In this document: positions 58,161 through 64,000 of the stretch, in pieces | How positions within the stretch are numbered: the first letter of the stretch is position 1 | Layout of the letters: the number at the start of each line of letters is the position of its first letter | Assembly: GCA_000310025.1 (NCBI GenBank) | Contig: FN649748.1 | Coordinates: 2,757,659-2,821,658 of the forward strand | Reading direction: 5' to 3' | Length of the DNA: 64,000 bases | Source of the DNA: Ectocarpus siliculosus | Lineage: Eukaryota; Sar; Phaeophyceae; Ectocarpales; Ectocarpaceae | Made by a program: the position numbers and the translations under genes | Notes under the pieces: generated by a model | The model's input: the letters and a program-made list of their open reading frames with translations, nothing else | The model's database searches: none | Told to the model about the DNA's origin: nothing

Positions 58161-58873
58161 TCAGCACCAAGGGTGCACAAAAAAAAAAAATTCCGACACC
58201 TAACCCTACCCCCCCCCCCCCCCGGGAGGGGTGTAAAAAAAATTTTTTTTTTTTGAAAATTTTCTTACAGGCTTTTTTTTGGGTTTCTCCTTCTCCATTG
58301 GGGGGGCTTGCGTGGGGGGGGGTTCACCGGACCACGTGCAAAGAGGACCTTGTTACTAAGAAAGGAGGTGTAAATTTCCCCGTCATGTACTGAAAAAAAC
58401 TGTGGGGGGGTGGGGAAACTCTTATTTGGTTTTTAAGTCTTGAAATAAAACAATAATGCTTGGGGACAACCCCCCAGCTACAAATAGCTTAAAAATTTTC
58501 TAGCCTCTGCGACAAGTCCACGACGTTTGGCCTCGGTCGAATGTAGCGAAATGACACAACCAAATGACACATACCCATGCGTCGAACCGTCATCATTCCA
58601 AGCTTAGTCAAGCCGGCAACATACCGAAGAGGGGCTGTCGATGAGCCTACGGCGGTGGAATCACCTTCGCCACGTGCAACACCCATCCACAAATAATAGC
58701 AATTTGTCTTGCATGGTACTTATTATTCACTCCCCGAAGCCCCTCCCCCTCCCTCAACAAGACTAAACCGCCGTTTCTTCGAGCGCTTTCGCGTTGAGCG
58801 CCTTCGCCCTTCATCCTCTTCCCCCCTCACCCCCACCCCATCCTCCTCCTCCTCCTCCTCCTCCTCCTCCTCC

Positions 58874-61800
58874 TCACTCCTCCTCCTCCTCCTTCCTCCT
58901 CACCTCCCCCTCCTCCTCCTCCTCCTCCTCCTCCTCCTCCTCCTCCTCTTCCGACCCCGAGCTCTCATCTTCAACCGAGTCCCCCGTCTCCACTGAGGAC
59001 TCGTCTGAGAGTGACCCGTCTGTACCATCAACCCCCTCCGCCCCCGGCGAGACCTTACGGCGTGCTACGGGGGCTTTGCCAGCCGTACTCTTCTGTTGTG
59101 GGTCCTTGCGGCGTGTGACGGGGGCTCTGACAGCCGTACCCTTGCCCTGTATCTTTCCCACCACCGCCGCCTTCTCAGCCTCGCCTACGGCAAAACTCTT
59201 CGTGAACTTCGCAGTGTCCGGATCTGTTTTGCTCAGCTCCAACGAAGTGGCATGCTCCTGGTCTACGTGGTGGGACATGGAGTACTTCCACACCCACTTT
59301 TCAGGGCTGCAAAACAAGCACTTCAGGGGTACGTTAGTGCAAGGTGTAGAAGTCGTGAACTTCGACGCCGCTTTTAGGCCGATAGCAACGAGACTTGTTC
59401 GCGAGTCCAACTTGGGCGCAAGAGAACAGTTGGAGTGTATCTGAGGCGCAGCCTTCCCCGTCTTTGCTTCGACAACCCACGTCTTGCACTTCTCCCCAAT
59501 GTCCCCGCCACAAAAGCCGCACGTGTTGCGCTGCCGTCGGTCCTGTGGGAGCGGCAGTACCATCAACAGAAACACATTCAAAACAAAACGTTGTCATCGT
59601 TCCTGCAGGTATGTCCAACTTGAAATATTTGGCAGTCCTTTGAACTCACAGAAACAGAAACAAAGTGCACTTGCTTGCGAGCGTCTTACCTTATCCTGAA
59701 GGATGTGTCCCCCCATGTGCTGCAGCAGCAGTTTCGCGGGCACCTCCAAGAAACACAGCGGGCACTCCACTTTCCCACCCACATCCACAGAAGCTGCCGG
59801 AACTTCCTCCGCCCCGAGAGCCCCGCCCGCCATGCAAGTGAGGTTGTCATGAAGAGGAAGAGGGGTGACTTGGTTGCGTGGTGGTGGTCGCACGTCAGGA
59901 ACCGCCGCCCAGCCTTGTACCCTTTCCACTTCAGCTTGAAGCACGTGCTGTGTGGTGATCAACTCGTCCATGCTGAACACGTACGTCTGCTTGCCCATCT
60001 CCAACGTCGGGTCCAGTTCCTCGACAAGGGCAAGAGAGCAGCTGTAAGTAGTCGCTGTGTGCAGCTTTCGGTCCTCCCACTCAAACGTCGAACCATCGCC
60101 GTCACCTCCGACCAGCCTCATCCTCATTAGCTGCCCTTTGACCACCTGACCATCTGCGGCCTCGCCGCCAGCTGCTGGTGGCGCAGATACGACTAGAACC
60201 CCGACACAGTAGCTCACGGGTTGGTGACGTCCTGCGCGAAGCCTGAATAGCGCCGCAAACGGGGAGCCGATCTGCAACGCTGTGCCCGAGTCATCCAAGC
60301 AAGTGCTACCCTCGGCCAGGCGTGCGCCTGCCGGCGTCGTGAACGCCCGCACACGTGCGAGCCGATCTCTGGAGGCCTTGCCGGCGTGAGGCCCAGTATA
60401 CTCTTTAACCGCGGAGGCCTTGAAGATCTATCATTAACGAAAAATAACACCGAAAGATACGCGCCGTGGCCGGCAAACAGCAGGGCACGTGTAAAATAGA
60501 GTTCGGGATCAGGTTTGCTTGCAGCTGCGTGTACTGCAACGGTCCATGATTGACTATTCCAACAAGTTGATTCCAACCAAGTTCTACGTTAGACATAATT
60601 TGCTTCAGTCGATCGACAAAGCACGCCTTAACACGTTGTGTGCAAGATGGTTGGTGGTGCGGTCACATGGTGTTCACTGGGCGAATATTTGTTGCTTGGC
60701 CAAGTTGGGAAAAGAAAAGTCCCTCGCACCTTCTTCGCGCCCACTTGCACAAATGGGCTGTGGGTAGATGAGCTTGACTCTTCTCCCTCCGTGTCCAGCA
60801 CCTCTCGGAGTTCAGCGTTGTCGGAGTCCCCGCCACCGTCACTTGGCGATGCTGCCTGGCCGACGACACGCTCCTCCTCGTCACATGCGTCGGTGCCGTC
60901 TTCGGCCCGCACGCCAGGCATTTCTTTGTTGGTTCTGGAGGGGGGGGTGCGGGAATGGTGGGCAGTTGCATTCAGGACAGTGTGACAAGTATCCGCGACC
61001 CTTGATAAACACCAATTGTTAGCAGGCAGAACGTAGACCGCTGACGTTGTTGGAACAAGTCTTGAAACACGGCATGTATTTGTGGTTCCACCTTCTCACG
61101 AAACCTAAACTGGCCGCCAAAAACCCTCTACGCCCGAGAAGGCGACGGACGGAATAGAGCCAAATTATAACCAACCGAAGTACGGGAGTACTTACCCGAA
61201 CGGAAAGAACATGGTGATGCCCTTATAGGTTCAAAGTGTACAGTTTCTGCACTTCGAACTTCTTCTTCCACCGCGTCAGCCTGCCTCGTTGCTGGTGAGG
61301 AGTCAACAAATCTAGAGCAAGGTGCTTCAAACTTGAGTCTTCTGGCTCCAACGATGATCGCTGAACCAGATCTGCTCCAAGACGGAAGGGGTGCAGAGGG
61401 AACAATCCAATAAAAAAAAAGTGCATGTGTGGTGGAATGAGGGTACGACAGTTAAGTTGTCTTGCTTTCCTAGTTGTGCCTTCCTATTTCGCATTTTTTT
61501 TCGCTACGTGGTCTCACCTCTGTAAACCTTACTGCCCTTGATGTCCACACACGGCTCGCACATGCCTCCTGGTTCTTCCACTACTCCAGCACAACCTGGG
61601 CTCAGGATGCCGCGGGAGACGGATTCCACGGCGAAAAGAGCCACGCCATTCGTGTCTATTCGAGACTCCCACGACAACCCCTTTTTGACGACACCATGCA
61701 AAGCTGCTGGGTAGTGTTGGATAACAGGCTCCCGAACATTCGGACGCAATCCCGCGCAGTGGAGGGGGTTTTGGGCGCGCACCATATCGGTCGAACCACT

Positions 61801-62175
61801 CTCGTGTGCAGCGTCGGAGAAAGCTCCATCCATTTCGCTGCTCGCGCCCTCACAACCCTCACGCCCGTTCACAACTCCCGTCGCAACCACCTCACCGTCG
61901 CTACCCGTACCCGTTCCGCCCTCACGCCCGCCTGCAACTCCCGTCGAGAGCACCTCAACGTCACTGCTTGCGCCCGCTCCGCCTCCACCCCCGCCTGCAA
62001 CTCCCGTCGCAACCACCTCAGCGTCGCTACCCGCGCTTGTTCCGCCCTCACGCCCGCCTGCAACTCCCGTCGAGAGCACCTCAACGTCACTGCTTGCGCC
62101 ACCGCTGCTATCCATCACGTCCCTCGACCCCTTCCCGCCGCCCGTAGTGCTCGTCGGTTTAAAAAACCTCAGCAT
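58874..62175 (-). CDS. Transposon-borne Cys/His-rich protein of unknown function, 5 exons, 799 aa
   Basis: Exons 62175-61518, 61371-61242, 60934-60730, 60427-59690 and 59542-58874 sum to 2400 nt and keep phase; the donor at 61242 (ACT|GTACAC) is weak. The N-terminus MLRFFKPTSTTGGGKGS leads into tandem repeats built on SSDVEVLSTGVAGGREGG (about residues 25-110). Next come FAVESVSRGI and EEPGGMCEPCVDIKGSKV, LTRWKKKFEVQKL, and KEYTGPHAGKASRDRLARVR. Two possible zinc modules follow: CPLCFLEVPAKLLLQHMGGH and CGFCGGDIGEKC. A WKYSMSHHVDQEH motif precedes a basic stretch and a final poly-Glu run coded by a (CCT)n tract. Similar layouts occur in repetitive proteins of basidiomycetes and brown algae as I recall, but I cannot assign a function. 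It fills most of the element, so it may be its transposase or a DNA-binding partner. Confidence 0.65.
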
Positions 62176-62495
62176 TGTATTCCTCTGACGCTTAGCTTCA
62201 GCACCACGCCTGCGGATGTGAGTAAATATTGATTGATTGATCCGCCGTTGAGAGACGGAATAATGATCTAATCGTTCTACTGTTCATACTGTGTCAAGTT
62301 GCGTAGTAGGCGACGCATTCGCACACATCGACAAAGCTGCATGCATGCATGCATTGATACTTTGCGCGACATGCGTGCAGCGAGGATGGACAAAGTAACG
62401 GGTCTTGCGAGGTCTTGAAATGTTGGTAAGCACAAAGTGAGCAGTCCAAATTACTCGAGTATGCAACTGCGGACACCGACCGCCATCGCCCTCAC

Positions 62496-63347
62496 ATGTG
62501 TGCGGTCGACCTCTCGTGCTGGTTCACATGAAACTGGGTCAGCCCTTCACCGGAGCCGAAATAGTGCTGGCACGTGGTGCAAACCCAGTCGCCACGAGTA
62601 TTCTTCTGAGCGATTTTCGCAACAGGCGAACGCGATCTGCTCGCATGCGATTGGCGTGCGGAAAGTGGCAGGCAAGGGCAGGGGACACCGATGTAAAGGC
62701 CAGTTCTGCAGAGGCACGAATATCCCCGTGGCACACAGCCTTGTGGGTGGTGCCGGTCTGCATTTCGCGCATTTTTTTTTCTCAAACGTTGTCAAGTTTA
62801 CGTTGTCACAAGTTGTCATGCTGATCAGCTACCGCTGCGGCTTCTGCCTCTGCTGTTGAGGCTGCCGCTACTGCTTCTTCCAGTTACATTGTATGCAGCA
62901 CAACACATACGCAGCTGCCGCTGCCAGGTGCACGGGCAGCAGTACAACAACGTTTGGTGTGTGCAACACGACGGCAGTTGCATCGCGAGGGCTCCGCATT
63001 CGCGCACTCTTGTTGTTGTGCGTCCAACCTTGGTGTGTTGTTCTTGCTGCTGCTGCTGCTGCTGCGAGGCAGATTATACTAATATGTAACCAAGGCAATC
63101 TCACAAACTGATCCTCATTCCTCTACACTCACTCTTCGTGCTTGTGCGAAGCCTCATGCTGCAAGGCGGTGCCCTCGTCGACTCCTGAACCGTCGCCGAA
63201 GTTGTGTCCGCAGCGGCAAACAAACTCCATCATGCCATCCGCTCGCTCTCGGCAGACGCGGTTTAGCCAAGCCGTCTTGTCGAAGGGGGTTGTTGATAGG
63301 AGTCCCCTCCCCACGGAGACTGTGCTCATCGTGACCGCTCTCCCCAA
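62496..63347 (-). CDS. Zinc-finger-like exons near the right end of the transposon
   Basis: Exon 63347-63133 (donor GAAGA|GTGAGT) encodes WLNRVCRERADGMMEFVCRC and ends with GTALQHEASHKHEE. A second segment ending at 62496 (CACAT|GTGAGG) encodes GDWVCTTCQHYFGSGEGLTQ then FHVNQHERSTAH. The two share a C-x(1-2)-C, an FG(D/S)G motif and a distal H-x-x-x-H pair, so they look like duplicated BED/C2H2-type fingers. Their phases do not join directly, so an exon is missing from the model or they are separate or decayed. They may be the N-terminal part of the 799-aa protein. Confidence 0.4.
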
Positions 63348-63616
63348 GCTCTCGCTCTCTCGCTCCTCTGCTACGGACGGTACCGCGGCTGCGGGCTGCG
63401 GTACTGTTGAGCAGGGGCTACGTGGATTGTACTACCCCCTGTGTGCCCACTTTATATATAGGATTTACTATAGACTTGTTTATATAGGAAATTGTATGGC
63501 GTTTTTTTGGGGGGGGATGGGACCTTCGTACCCCCCCCCCCCCCGGAGGGCCCCAAAAAAAAGTTTTGGGGGTTAGGTGTCGGAAAAAAATTTTTTTGTG
63601 CACCCTTGTCAGCACC

Positions 63617-64000
63617 ACACCGAACGAACTCGCGCGTCAAGCGAGTCCGACCCTCTGTCGAGAGGGGCCGGTATCCTATGGAGGCGGTGCCCATCAGCGA
63701 GCGAGCGTTGTTGGTGGTTTGGTTGTGGGTATGTATGTGCGGTACACGTTTTTTTCTGCGGGTTTTATGCTAGAGCGTCGGGCGCCGGGATTATATTGCC
63801 ATTTCTGGGTACAAAATCGAACTCTTCCGGGTACACCCATATAACCAATATCGGTCACACCAGAGGGTCCTAACGCCAGCGGTAGTTGTACCCGATGGAG
63901 TTTTCTTCCGAAACGGGTACGATGGTTTTTCGGCCAATCAGCTGACAGCCTGGGGGTGCAAGCGTGTTGATGTCTAAGTGTACCCTAAAGTGGTGATAAA
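63617..64000. other. Flank right of the transposon, no gene recognised
   Basis: Nothing supported. The sequence directly continues from the TCAGCACC duplication. Confidence 0.5.

Larger units (their letters stand above)
58169..63608. mobile_element. DNA transposon with 8-bp target duplication (hAT- or KDZ-like by TSD length), 5.4 kb
   Basis: Left end AAGGGTGCACAAAAAA...CCGACACCTAACCC (58169-58207) is repeated inverted at 63560-63608 (GGGTTAGGTGTCGG...TTTGTGCACCCTTG). The octamer TCAGCACC lies directly outside both ends (58161-58168 and 63609-63616). Next to each TIR is a long C run with GGGAGGG/GGAGGGCC. TIRs starting CAAGGG with 8-bp TSDs fit hAT-type elements; KDZ elements also make 8-bp duplications. 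The minus strand carries the 799-aa gene and zinc-finger exons. I saw no clear DDE or hATC motif, so class is open. Confidence 0.85.

Noticed and set aside
58169-63608. LTR retrotransposon
   Set aside because: The terminal sequences are inverted, not direct, repeats, and there is no reverse transcriptase or integrase motif.
1-64000. Integrated large DNA virus of the kind found in brown algae
   Set aside because: I looked for capsid, polymerase, primase and virus-type kinase motifs and saw none; the repeats and genes are explained by transposons and host genes.

Overview
The window looks like nuclear DNA of a multicellular stramenopile, most likely a brown alga of the Ectocarpus type; this is an inference. 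The supporting signs are genes cut into many short exons with introns of several hundred bases, moderately high GC, scattered (CAA)n/(GTT)n tracts, many transposon remnants, and genes for polysaccharide sulfation and pyruvylation. I found no rRNA, intact tRNA, CRISPR array, bacterial operon or viral gene. Exon models were built by hand from GT/GC...AG sites, frame and phase agreement, and family motifs. Where the summed exons stay in phase I say so.

Layout: 1-1238 is the right end of a PIF/Harbinger element with a broken transposase. 1239-5920 is intergenic DNA with hairpin repeats, a palindromic minisatellite and SINE-like copies. 5924-14129 is a complete PIF/Harbinger transposon with matching TIRs, a TAA target duplication, an intact 444-aa transposase on the minus strand and an intact 705-aa partner protein on the plus strand. 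14130-18157 is gene-poor. 18158-23344 holds a fusion gene: polysaccharide pyruvyltransferase, one membrane segment, then a triose-phosphate-translocator-type transporter. 25925-29990 holds a decayed Helitron flanked by tandem repeats. 33137-34846 is a probable single-pass membrane protein. 36294-42100 (minus) is a galactose-3-O-sulfotransferase-like gene. 45772-47169 and about 49070-54148 encode two coiled-coil proteins; the second carries a 1.5-kb Tc1/mariner-like element in a GC-AG intron. 54820-57140 (minus) is a TMEM70-family mitochondrial gene. 58169-63608 is a DNA transposon with about 8-bp target duplications carrying a 799-aa Cys/His-rich protein gene.

How they fit together: the pyruvyltransferase-transporter fusion and the sulfotransferase are both expected in the Golgi, decorating sulfated or pyruvylated wall polysaccharides. 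TMEM70 acts in mitochondrial ATP synthase assembly. The rest is mainly transposon biology, covering several classes (Harbinger, Helitron, mariner-like, an 8-bp-TSD element, SINE-like) at different stages of decay.
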